The position numbers and the translations under genes were made by a program. 14,415 nucleotides of DNA from an uncultured Pedobacter sp. (GTDB lineage Bacteria > Bacteroidota > Bacteroidia > Sphingobacteriales > Sphingobacteriaceae), in contig CALLKE010000006.1 in the NCBI GenBank assembly GCA_938008555.1, positions 1 to 14,415 of the forward strand, in the 5' to 3' direction. A model generated the notes under the pieces. It saw only the letters and a program-made list of their open reading frames with translations, did not search any database and was not told where the DNA came from. Below, in pieces: positions 1 through 7,215 of the stretch. The stretch's first letter is position 1. Every line of letters starts with the position of its first letter.

Positions 1-294
1 TCGATCATATTTTATCCAAATATTACCTATCATACATTTAGATACACTACCAAATTTTATAGTTCATGTGTACTAAACTTTCTGTTCTTTTGTGACAGAG
101 TCAATTGGCAAAAGTGTAGCATAATCCCATTATCTTTGCAGCCTCATTGATGATATGTACACTAAAGTGGGGTAGTACATGATGATGAAAAATAAACGAT
201 TTGTCGCTATTGAGATTACTAAATTTTCATCATAACTGTTTGAATTATAAACATGAATAACATCATTTTTTATTAATACCTGTCCTGATTTTTT
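1..294. other. AT-rich non-coding upstream region
   Basis: No convincing gene is visible here. The region carries a Bacteroidota-type promoter (105-138) and a leader of about 150 bases before the exonuclease. Inside the leader is an imperfect stem, ATGTAC (155-160) with GTACAT (175-180) plus an inner ACT/AGT pair, followed by an 18-codon reading frame starting with three ATG codons (179-235). One forward frame stays open from base 1 to 150, but its composition looks random and it runs through the promoter, so I do not call it. A reverse-strand ATG at 31-33 opens a frame that runs off the left edge after 11 codons; this is too short to judge. Confidence 0.6.
105..138 (+). promoter_or_regulatory. 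Bacteroidota-type promoter (TTG-N23-TATCTTTG)
   Basis: TTG at 105-107 is followed, 23 bases later, by TATCTTTG at 131-138, a full match to the -7 consensus TAnnTTTG of Bacteroidota housekeeping promoters. The spacing is at the upper end of the known range. The next gene downstream is the exonuclease at 295, so the transcript would carry a leader of roughly 150 bases. Transcription from this site is inferred, not shown. Confidence 0.55.
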
Positions 295-1245
295 ATGAAA
301 TTGAATCTTAAACGCCCCTTAGCTTTTTTTGATCTAGAGACTACAGGAGTGAATGTTGCCTCTGATCGTATTGTCGAAATATCTATTTTAAAGGCTAAGC
401 CAGATGGCACAGAGGAAATTAAAACGATGCGTGTTAATCCATCTATGCCTATTCCATTAGAGGCTTCCTTGATTCATGGAATTTATGATGAAGATGTTTT
501 ACACGCCCCAACATTTGCCCAAGTGGGTGAAGAAATTGCTCAATTCCTTGCGGACTCTGATTTGGCTGGCTATAATTCGAATCGATTTGATATTCCTGTA
601 TTAATGGAAGAGTTTTTACGTGTAGGAATTGATTTTGATCTGAGCAATCGTCGTTTTATAGATGTCCAAAATATATTTCATCAGATGGAACAACGTACTT
701 TAAAAGCAGCCTATCAATTTTATTGTGGTAAATCCATTGAGAATGCACATTCAGCAGAAGCAGATACAAAGGCAACTTATGAGGTGTTACTTGCCCAATT
801 AGAGAGATATCGTGATACAGAATGGGAGGACAAGAAGGGTGAGAAATTGAAGCCTATTCAAAATGATGTAAATGCTTTGCATGCCTTTACGAATCTTAAT
901 AAACCTGTTGATTTTGCAGGTAGGATCATATATAATGAAGATGGTATCGAGGTTTTTAATTTTGGAAAACATAAAGGAAAGCCTGTTGAAGAGGTTTTCC
1001 GTATTGAGCCAAGTTATTACGCCTGGATGCAAAATGGTGATTTTCCACTCTACACGAAGCGCTGTTTAGAAAAATTATGGATGCATTGGACGAGTAAGAA
1101 AGAGCGCCCTAAGCAAAACCCAGTTGCAGTGAAGCCCCAATCTCAACAAACCACTCATAAAAAAGTATTCAAGCCAAATGCTAAGAAGCCGGCTCCTATA
1201 GATACTGTCATGCTTGAAGAATTGAAGAAAAAATTTTCGAAGTAA
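295..1245 (+). CDS. DnaQ-fold 3'-5' exonuclease with ExoX-like C-terminal domain
   Basis: This is a 316-residue DEDDh exonuclease, related to the DNA polymerase III epsilon proofreading subunit and ExoX. All catalytic motifs are visible: ExoI FDLETTG with D13 and E15, ExoII around YNSNRFD with D99, and ExoIII with H152 and D157. Such enzymes remove nucleotides from 3' ends in proofreading, repair or end trimming. After the nuclease domain (about 1-175), residues about 205-260 hold a GKHKGK motif (224-229) and a PSYYAW segment, the small domain found at the C-terminus of ExoX-like proteins. The tail from about 270 is Lys/Pro/Gln-rich and probably disordered. No polymerase gene is adjacent, so it more likely acts as an independent repair exonuclease than as a replicase subunit; that is inference. 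The ATG at 295 sits just ahead of the first beta strand and is the natural start. Confidence 0.88.
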   Translation: MKLNLKRPLAFFDLETTGVNVASDRIVEISILKAKPDGTEEIKTMRVNPSMPIPLEASLIHGIYDEDVLHAPTFAQVGEEIAQFLADSDLAGYNSNRFDIPVLMEEFLRVGIDFDLSNRRFIDVQNIFHQMEQRTLKAAYQFYCGKSIENAHSAEADTKATYEVLLAQLERYRDTEWEDKKGEKLKPIQNDVNALHAFTNLNKPVDFAGRIIYNEDGIEVFNFGKHKGKPVEEVFRIEPSYYAWMQNGDFPLYTKRCLEKLWMHWTSKKERPKQNPVAVKPQSQQTTHKKVFKPNAKKPAPIDTVMLEELKKKFSK

Positions 1246-1246
1246 A

Positions 1247-1298
1247 CAGGAATATCGATCTCAAATGAGAATAAACATGTTTGAGATCGATATTCCTG
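1247..1298. terminator. Long perfect hairpin between convergent genes (19-bp stem)
   Basis: Bases 1247-1265 are an exact reverse complement of 1280-1298, with a 14-base loop. The left arm starts one base after the exonuclease stop codon. No strong T-tract follows on either side. Its position between two convergent genes suggests a bidirectional transcription end or RNA 3'-end stabiliser. A second, weaker repeat (TATTGGTC at 1311-1318 with GGCCAATA at 1353-1360, one G-U pair) lies between it and the end of the phosphatase gene. Confidence 0.65.
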
Positions 1299-1365
1299 AT
1301 TTAGTCATTCTATTGGTCTTTAATTTTAGGCCAGATCTAGAAATAGATTGCAGGCCAATAAGTGC

Positions 1366-2277
1366 TCAATGAATATCCTTATATGTTGAGTTATTACTTC
1401 TTTTATCGTTCTTTTCAATCAATTGCTGGATGATTCCATCGACTAAACCTAGGCGAGGAACAACTAATTGTTTGATATTTGCCCACTGCATTAGCTTTAA
1501 ATAAATCTCACTAGCTGGTATAATGACGTCGGCTCTATCTGGATTCAGGCCTAGTATTTTAATGCGGTCCTCAATGGAATAAGCGTTTAAGTAGGCATTC
1601 ATTTTTTTGAGTTTAGCAAACTCCATTGGCTTATTACCTTTCGTATAAATCATCTGATAAAGTTTGTTGATATTTCCACCAGTGCCAATACCAACAATGT
1701 TTTTATAAGAACCTATTTTCTCTCTAATCCAACTTTTCATCTCTGTCCAAGCCTCATCTTTATACTGATGACTCAGAATACGAATGGTTCCAATATTAAA
1801 AGAATTTGAACAAATGATTTCACCATTAGAAAAAAAAGAAAGCTCTGTACTTCCGCCGCCTACATCGATGTACAAGTAGTTCTTTTTTCGTTCCAGATGC
1901 TGTTCTAAATGTGTAGAGTAGATGATATTTGCTTCGTGTTTGCCACGTATAATCTCGATATTTAGTCCAGTTTTTTTCTTAATCTTTTTAACAATGCTAG
2001 GTCCATTTTTAGCCTCACGCATCGCTGAAGTTGCACAAGCCATATAATCTTGAACGTCGAATACTTTGATTAAATAACTGAAGGCTATCATAGATTTGAC
2101 CAGATCTTTTACTTTTTCATCGGGAATCTGCTTGTTTGTGAAAGCATCATGGCCTAAACGTAGAGGTACACGTATGAATGTGTTTTTTTTGAAAGAGATT
2201 GTCTTTTCGTTTTCAATGATGTCAGCTATCAATAATCTGATAGCATTTGATCCAATATCTATTGCAGCATATCTCAA
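1366..2277 (-). CDS. Ppx/GppA-family phosphatase (exopolyphosphatase-like)
   Basis: This is a 303-residue protein of the Ppx/GppA family in the ASKHA (actin/hexokinase-like) fold. Members hydrolyse inorganic polyphosphate and/or the pppGpp gamma phosphate. The N-terminal phosphate-binding motif IDIGSN (6-11), the TSAMREA segment (83-89), the conserved Glu in the catalytic region (E115), the second phosphate loop DVGGGSTE (138-145) and a GTGGN glycine loop in the second half are all present. The length fits the short, catalytic-domain-only form; the C-terminal HD-like extension of E. coli Ppx is missing. The start is a TTG (2277-2275): it sits exactly where family members begin, an in-frame TAG lies 24 bases upstream, and no in-frame ATG lies between. 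No polyphosphate kinase gene is nearby, so polyphosphate versus pppGpp cannot be decided from context. Confidence 0.87.
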   Translation of the reverse strand: MRYAAIDIGSNAIRLLIADIIENEKTISFKKNTFIRVPLRLGHDAFTNKQIPDEKVKDLVKSMIAFSYLIKVFDVQDYMACATSAMREAKNGPSIVKKIKKKTGLNIEIIRGKHEANIIYSTHLEQHLERKKNYLYIDVGGGSTELSFFSNGEIICSNSFNIGTIRILSHQYKDEAWTEMKSWIREKIGSYKNIVGIGTGGNINKLYQMIYTKGNKPMEFAKLKKMNAYLNAYSIEDRIKILGLNPDRADVIIPASEIYLKLMQWANIKQLVVPRLGLVDGIIQQLIEKNDKRSNNSTYKDIH

Positions 2278-2595
2278 AGTATTCGTTGTATTTTGTGGCT
2301 AACCTGTATGCTAAAGTATTTAAAATATGTCATTATTTAAGAGGTACTTTTAGGACAAACAAATGATGAGCAATAGTCTGATAGTATACAATATGAGCAC
2401 AGTATGTTAATATCTACTGTATTCTCAAGAGAGAGTACCGAGGGTCTCTCTAGATATTTCTTGTTTGCTAGGAAAACCTCTCTAAAATGGTTTTATTAGA
2501 AAATTATGATTTCGAAATTTGCAAAATAATACAGCTTTTATGCATTCACATTTGATGACATTGATTCTGTACTTTTATTAACCACAAACAGCTTT
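2278..2595. other. Divergent intergenic spacer, 318 bp
   Basis: The spacer separates the divergently transcribed phosphatase and ABC exporter genes, and I see no gene in it. On the plus strand there are two near-consensus -7 boxes, TACTTTTA at 2345-2352 and at 2570-2577. Neither has a TTG at the right distance; TTTG at 2551-2554 is only 15 bases before the second box. A bulged stem-loop occupies 2430-2451: AGAGAG, bulged T, ACC, loop GAG, GGT, CTCTCT. It is followed by AT-rich sequence. Whether it belongs to a leader or a small RNA is unknown. Confidence 0.5.
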
Positions 2596-4380
2596 ATGGA
2601 GGATTTAGCATATCTCAATAAATTTTTCTACAAATACCGCATACAATTACTACCAGGCATATTATTTGTTATTCTTTCCAATCTTTTTGGTGTATTACCA
2701 GCTCAGGTTATACGTGTAACATTCAATTTAATTGAAGAGAATATAGGCATCTATAAGCTATTTAATGGGTTTGAGCGTCAAAATATAATATACGAGCTCT
2801 TTGGTTACAGCTTACTGCTCTTCGGGATTAGTATTCTTTTATTGGCACTGTTGCGTGGAATATTTCTATTCTTTATGCGACAGACTATTATTTTGATGTC
2901 GAGACATATTGAATATGATCTCAAAAATGAAATCTATCAACATTATCAAACACTCTCCATTGCTTTTTATCGTCGCAATAATACAGGTGATCTGATGAAC
3001 CGTGTCACAGAAGATGTTAGTCAAGTACGTATGTACCTTGGTCCTGCAATTATGTATGCTATTAATACAGCGGTGCTTTTCGTGTTGGTTGTATATGCCA
3101 TGTTTAGTGTTAATGCACAATTGGCTATTTACTGTTTAATTCCTTTACCAATACTTGTGTTAAGTATCTATTATGTTAATACAAGTATTAACCATCGTAG
3201 CAAAGAAATTCAACAGCAATTATCTAAGCTATCTTCTTTTGTACAAGAAACTTTTTCTGGTATTCGTATTATTAAAGCCTATGTGCGTGAAGGAGATATT
3301 AAACAAAAATTTGCGCTAGAAAGTGAGAATTATAAATCCTATTCTATGGCTTTAGTGCAAGTACAAGCTTTGTTTTTTCCGATGATGGTATTGCTTGTAG
3401 GGCTAAGCACAATTATTACAATATATGTAGGCGGTATTGAAGTCATGCATGGAAGTATTACATCCGGTAACATTGCCGAGTTTATTGTGTATGTCAATCA
3501 ATTAACTTTGCCAATTACTTCATTAGGATGGGTGATGTCATTGATTCAGCGAGCAGCAGCATCTCAAAAACGGATTAATGAATTTTTAAAAACAGCGCCT
3601 GAAATCTTTTCGACAGAAATAAAGCCAGTAGAGTTAAAAGGTCATATAAAATTTAACGCAGTGAGTTTTTTGTATCCAGATACAGGCATTTGGGCACTAA
3701 AAGAACTTTCTTTTGAAATAAAGTCGGGTGAGTTTATTGCCATTATTGGTAAAACGGGGTCTGGTAAAACGACGCTGGCTAATTTACTGATGCGAATGTA
3801 CGATCCTGGTTCTGGTGATATCTTAATAGATGGACAGTCAATTAGAGAGCTAAATTTAAATGATTATCGAAGGCAAGTCGGATTTGTACCACAAGAGGTT
3901 TTTCTTTTTTCTGAAACCATACGAAATAACATTGGATTTGGACTTGATCGGCCTGAGTATGACAAGCTCGAGCAAGCCGCAAAAGATGCAGCCGTATACC
4001 AAAATATTATCGGGTTCGAACAAGGGTTTGAAACTCTAATTGGCGAACGCGGCATCACACTATCTGGCGGTCAAAAACAACGTATATCAATTGCTAGAGC
4101 CATCATAAAGGAACCTCAACTACTCATTTTTGATGATTGTCTTTCGGCAGTAGACACTAAAACGGAGGAAGAAATTTTACAAAATCTGGGTCGAATAATG
4201 AAAGGAAAAACGAGTATTCTAATTTCACATCGTGTCTCGACCATCAAAAATGCAGATAAAATTATTGTGCTCGATAAGGGACGAATCATCGAATATGGTA
4301 CACATCATCAACTGATCAAAAATCGAAGTAGTTACTTTGAGCTTTATCATAAGCAACTACTCGAAGAAGAAGTCAAATAA
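2596..4380 (+). CDS. ABC exporter, fused membrane and ATPase domains (MsbA/Mdl-like)
   Basis: This 594-residue half-transporter has an N-terminal membrane domain with several hydrophobic segments (about 1-330, type-1 exporter fold) and a C-terminal nucleotide-binding domain (about 345-590). Walker A is GKTGSGKTT at 385-393, the Q-loop Gln is Q433, the signature LSGGQ is at 489-493, Walker B ends LIFDD (D513, D514), and the switch His is H545. The residue after the Walker B Asp, normally the catalytic Glu, is Asp514 in a DDCLSAVD context, as in one half of the heterodimeric Mdl/BmrCD-type exporters and as is common in Bacteroidota. It probably pumps a lipid, drug or other hydrophobic molecule out across the inner membrane; the substrate is unknown. 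No partner half-transporter lies in the window. The ATG at 2596 is preceded by an AT-rich region without a clear ribosome binding site. Confidence 0.9.
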   Translation: MEDLAYLNKFFYKYRIQLLPGILFVILSNLFGVLPAQVIRVTFNLIEENIGIYKLFNGFERQNIIYELFGYSLLLFGISILLLALLRGIFLFFMRQTIILMSRHIEYDLKNEIYQHYQTLSIAFYRRNNTGDLMNRVTEDVSQVRMYLGPAIMYAINTAVLFVLVVYAMFSVNAQLAIYCLIPLPILVLSIYYVNTSINHRSKEIQQQLSKLSSFVQETFSGIRIIKAYVREGDIKQKFALESENYKSYSMALVQVQALFFPMMVLLVGLSTIITIYVGGIEVMHGSITSGNIAEFIVYVNQLTLPITSLGWVMSLIQRAAASQKRINEFLKTAPEIFSTEIKPVELKGHIKFNAVSFLYPDTGIWALKELSFEIKSGEFIAIIGKTGSGKTTLANLLMRMYDPGSGDILIDGQSIRELNLNDYRRQVGFVPQEVFLFSETIRNNIGFGLDRPEYDKLEQAAKDAAVYQNIIGFEQGFETLIGERGITLSGGQKQRISIARAIIKEPQLLIFDDCLSAVDTKTEEEILQNLGRIMKGKTSILISHRVSTIKNADKIIVLDKGRIIEYGTHHQLIKNRSSYFELYHKQLLEEEVK

Positions 4381-4395
4381 GTAGAGTAGGAGTAG

Positions 4396-5217
4396 CTATT
4401 TGCCGGTCGATCTAAAGCTTTTTACAATGCTCGTATGTAAGGTATGAGCCGACCAATACCCACTAGCGATGATTCTACGAATAGTAAACAAAGGTTCTTT
4501 CTCATCTCGTTTATCAGCTAATTGAAAAGCTGCAATAAAACCTCGTTTCTTTAATTCGGGTATTATTTGAGGACTCCATAAGCCAAATGGATAGGCAAAA
4601 TATTTGATCTCTTTGCCTGTTATTTCTTTAAGTAATTTAGTAGGCTTTTCTATTTGAATTACCCAATCGTTTCCTTGGTATTTTTTTACATTATGATGAT
4701 CCCAGGTATGACTAGCAATCACATGTCCCGCATCCGAAAGTTGTTTCACTTGATCTCTATTCATATAATTTTTTCGCCCCAAAGAAACAGTCATAATAAA
4801 AAACACTCCCTTGAACCCATATTTTTTCATTGTTGGGGCAGCAATGGTAAACTGATCTAAATCTGTATCATCAAAAGTGAGCATAATTGGCTTTGAAGGA
4901 AGCTTTGTACCATAATTTAAATAATCATACAATTGATCTGGCAAGATGGTATGATAGCCACTGTCAGCAAGCATCTTGATGTGAGATTTAAAAACATCAA
5001 TTGGGGTGATATAATCTTTATTTGTTTTTGAATCGGTGGGGCGCCAGTCACGTATTTGATGATAACATAAAATGGGCACTTGTGGTCTAGCTAATATAAC
5101 TTCAGGTGTAGCTAGTGGCCTTTTAGGAGGAGCGTGTTGAGCTTGTGCACTAGCAGAAAAGATGAATGAGAAAATACTTCCCCAAAAAAGACACATGATG
5201 ATGGTATTTTTAGCCAT
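4396..5217 (-). CDS. Secreted polysaccharide deacetylase (CE4/NodB fold)
   Basis: This 273-residue protein has an N-terminal signal peptide: a short basic start, a hydrophobic core, and probable cleavage after ASAQA at residue 26. The rest is a carbohydrate esterase family 4 domain. These metal-dependent enzymes remove N-acetyl groups from peptidoglycan, poly-GlcNAc or similar glycans. An ILCYHQI segment (49-55) opens the domain, as in PgaB-like members. Motif 1 is TFDD (D116, D117), motif 2 is HTWDH (H170 and H174, metal ligands), and motif 3 is FAYPFG (207-212). The residue after DD is Thr rather than the usual Gly. I chose the ATG at 5217 over a TTG three codons upstream because it begins a normal signal peptide. 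It converges on the ABC exporter with only 15 bases between the stop codons. The glycan substrate is not evident. Confidence 0.86.
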   Translation of the reverse strand: MAKNTIIMCLFWGSIFSFIFSASAQAQHAPPKRPLATPEVILARPQVPILCYHQIRDWRPTDSKTNKDYITPIDVFKSHIKMLADSGYHTILPDQLYDYLNYGTKLPSKPIMLTFDDTDLDQFTIAAPTMKKYGFKGVFFIMTVSLGRKNYMNRDQVKQLSDAGHVIASHTWDHHNVKKYQGNDWVIQIEKPTKLLKEITGKEIKYFAYPFGLWSPQIIPELKKRGFIAAFQLADKRDEKEPLFTIRRIIASGYWSAHTLHTSIVKSFRSTGK

Positions 5218-5376
5218 GATGGTCAAACAAATTAGTGCTCTAAGATATCCAAACTTGATTATAATCTATGTGATAAAATGACCATTAACTAGTTTTATTA
5301 TCAAAGTATAGCTATTGTAATCCAATTTATATTTCCTAGAAGAGTTTTTATGTAATAGTGATGTTCAATATTTATC

Positions 5377-5384
5377 TACTTTTG
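5377..5384 (+). promoter_or_regulatory. -7 promoter box upstream of pdxH
   Basis: TACTTTTG is a full match to TAnnTTTG and lies 24 bases before the pdxH ATG. It would give a leader of about 20 bases. No good TTG lies 17-23 bases upstream, so only the -7 half is supported. Confidence 0.4.
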
Positions 5385-5408
5385 CCACTTGTACGATAAA
5401 ATAGCATA

Positions 5409-6056
5409 ATGGAAAAGGAAAGAATTGAAAATCTTCGCCAGGATTACCAATCAGCGGAATTTTCAGAAAATGAAGTAGCCAAAAACCCGATTAAGCAATT
5501 TGAAGAATGGTTTAATGATGCGTTAAATGCTAATATATATGAGCCTAATGCAATGACTCTAGCTACTACAAGTATTGATCGAAAACCCTCGGCTCGTATT
5601 GTGCTTCTTAAAGGATTTGATGAGAAAGGATTTGTGTTTTATACAAACTATTTGAGTGCAAAAGGAAGAGAGATTGCTAAAAATCCGGTAGTTGCACTTG
5701 TCTTTTTCTGGGCTGAGCTTGCTAGGCAAGTACGTATTGAGGGAACAGTAGAAAAATTAAGCAAAGATTCGTCTGAACAATATTTTCATTTACGCCCAAG
5801 AGGCAGCCAGTTGAGCGCTATTGTTTCACCACAAAGCCAAATTTTGACTAGTCGCGATAGTCTGGAAAAAACATGGAAAGAGCTTGAGGAAAAGTATAAA
5901 AATAAGGCTCTACCTAAGCCCGCTCATTGGGGTGGATATCTTGTGAAACCACAAATAATAGAATTCTGGCAAGGCCGTGAAAGTCGTTTGCACGACCGAA
6001 TTGTCTATAAAAAGTCTGATAAGCAGAATTGGAAAATTAGTCGGCTCGCTCCTTAG
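5409..6056 (+). CDS. pdxH: Pyridoxine/pyridoxamine 5'-phosphate oxidase
   Basis: This 215-residue, FMN-dependent cytosolic oxidase converts pyridoxine or pyridoxamine 5'-phosphate to pyridoxal 5'-phosphate with O2, the last step of vitamin B6 synthesis and salvage. The length is close to the E. coli enzyme (218). FMN-binding segments RIVLLKGF (63-70) and FYTNY (77-81) are followed by SAKG, then RQVRIEG, the RPRGSQLSAIVSPQS block, HWGGY, and EFWQGRESRLHDR near the end. Within that last motif R193 and H195 correspond to the substrate-binding Arg197/His199 of E. coli. The protein ends in the conserved RLAP. The region encoding the last ten residues also forms the left arm of a 21-bp hairpin. The gene stands alone and converges on the protease gene; no other B6 gene is nearby. 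Confidence 0.95.
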   Translation: MEKERIENLRQDYQSAEFSENEVAKNPIKQFEEWFNDALNANIYEPNAMTLATTSIDRKPSARIVLLKGFDEKGFVFYTNYLSAKGREIAKNPVVALVFFWAELARQVRIEGTVEKLSKDSSEQYFHLRPRGSQLSAIVSPQSQILTSRDSLEKTWKELEEKYKNKALPKPAHWGGYLVKPQIIEFWQGRESRLHDRIVYKKSDKQNWKISRLAP

Positions 6057-6075
6057 CCGACTAATTTTCCAATTC
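6026..6075. terminator. 21-bp perfect hairpin overlapping the pdxH 3' end
   Basis: Bases 6026-6046 are the exact reverse complement of 6055-6075, with an 8-base loop. The left arm and loop lie in the last codons of pdxH and the TAG stop (6054-6056) falls across the base of the right arm. On the minus strand the repeat lies 51 bases beyond the protease stop, so it could end transcription from both sides. No clear T-tract flanks it. Confidence 0.7.
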
Positions 6076-6126
6076 AGTGTTGAGTTGTGTGTCAAATTGA
6101 ATGTGGGATAGGCCGGGGTGAAGTTT

Positions 6127-7212
6127 CTAATAAACTTTGACCATAAAGATGTAATTCTGTAATTTCTTGATTTGGTCTTTTCTATCCAGACCAGCAAGCA
6201 TATTCTTTTTACTCAGCACAAGTTTTTTATCAAGAGAATCTTGTGATATGTTTTCCAAAGATTTTAGTAAAAACCTTGATTTAATAGCAAAAGCAGCTCC
6301 ATCAAAATGAGTCTGTTTACCACTTATAATTCCTATCACATTTCCATAATTATCCAGCAATGGCCCGCCACTATTACCAGGGTTTACAGGAATAGAAACC
6401 TGATAAGCTAAGGTATCTCCAGCATAACCTGTTCGTGAGCTCAAATATCCGCGCCCATAAACAGATTTATCATCGGGAAAGCCAATTGTAAATACATCAT
6501 CACCAGGATCTGATGATGATTTTTTAAAGGTATATGGCAAAGAAGTAAATGATTTAAAGCTAGGATCCACAACTTGCAAAACAGCTAAGTCATATGCAGG
6601 GTCTATGTAAACTAATTTTACCTTGAAAGATTGACCGTCTATATTTTGAACATAAATAGAATCTGCTCCCTGAACTACGTGATTATTCGTAACAATGTAA
6701 CCATTTGTGGAAATAGCGAAGCCAGTACCTCCAAAACGTTCTGCGTTTGTAGCGCTATTGGCCTGTTTGCCACGCATGTTTTTTATCAATGCATTCTGAG
6801 ATTGTTTAAGATTATTTACTTCTCTTCGTAATGCTGAGTAATTAGTTGATCCCGATTTTGAAAAATAACCTGTTAAAAGTAATGTGGTTGCTACAGCAAA
6901 GAGGCCTACTGAAGCTGCAACTGCTATGTTTACACGATATTTGTTCCACCATACTTTTAATATTGGAGGGGTCAGACTGGCTTTTACTGACTCTGTATTA
7001 AATTGCTGATAGGCCATATCCATCTCTGAAATGAACTGACGACGTTTTCCATAGTCAGCTAAACACTGTACAAAATCTTGGTGTGCTAAAAACTGATCCT
7101 TTATGGTACGATTTTGAGCGCATAGTTTATCAAAATCAAGTGATTCTTGGGGAGATAATTCTCCCCTTAAATAGCATTCAATACGGTCTATTAACTTCTG
7201 TTCAGCTTCCAT
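6127..7212 (-). CDS. Membrane-anchored trypsin-like protease with anti-sigma-like N-terminus
   Basis: This 361-residue protein has three parts. Residues about 1-75 resemble the cytoplasmic N-terminus of Bacteroidota anti-sigma factors (a LIDRIECYLRGELS start followed by helices), without a zinc-binding HxxxCxxC motif. A single hydrophobic span lies at about 94-117. After a short coiled-coil-like linker (125-147), residues about 160-315 form an S1C/HtrA-type serine protease domain with a complete triad: H178 in TNNHVV, D208 in YDLAVL and S281 in NPGNSGGP. No PDZ domain is apparent; the remaining tail is Lys-rich. The predicted topology puts the N-terminus in the cytoplasm and the protease in the periplasm. 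It starts 3 bases after the ECF sigma gene, so the two are surely co-transcribed. Inference: it holds the sigma factor at the membrane and links its release to periplasmic proteolysis. The alternative is an ordinary stress protease with a decayed N-terminus. Confidence 0.82.
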   Translation of the reverse strand: MEAEQKLIDRIECYLRGELSPQESLDFDKLCAQNRTIKDQFLAHQDFVQCLADYGKRRQFISEMDMAYQQFNTESVKASLTPPILKVWWNKYRVNIAVAASVGLFAVATTLLLTGYFSKSGSTNYSALRREVNNLKQSQNALIKNMRGKQANSATNAERFGGTGFAISTNGYIVTNNHVVQGADSIYVQNIDGQSFKVKLVYIDPAYDLAVLQVVDPSFKSFTSLPYTFKKSSSDPGDDVFTIGFPDDKSVYGRGYLSSRTGYAGDTLAYQVSIPVNPGNSGGPLLDNYGNVIGIISGKQTHFDGAAFAIKSRFLLKSLENISQDSLDKKLVLSKKNMLAGLDRKDQIKKLQNYIFMVKVY

Positions 7213-7215
7213 TTC

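Noticed and set aside
1..33. Possible divergent gene start (reverse-strand ATG at 31-33, frame open to the edge)
   Set aside because: Only 11 codons are visible and no good promoter box lies upstream, so it cannot be judged.
1..150. Open forward frame of 49 codons from the left edge
   Set aside because: The composition is that of random AT-rich DNA, it contains the promoter at 105-138, and no motif is recognisable.
4374..4402. CAAATA/TATTTG repeat between the ABC exporter and deacetylase genes as a terminator
   Set aside because: It has only 6 pairs around a 17-base loop, A/T only apart from one pair; this is far weaker than the other gene-end hairpins.
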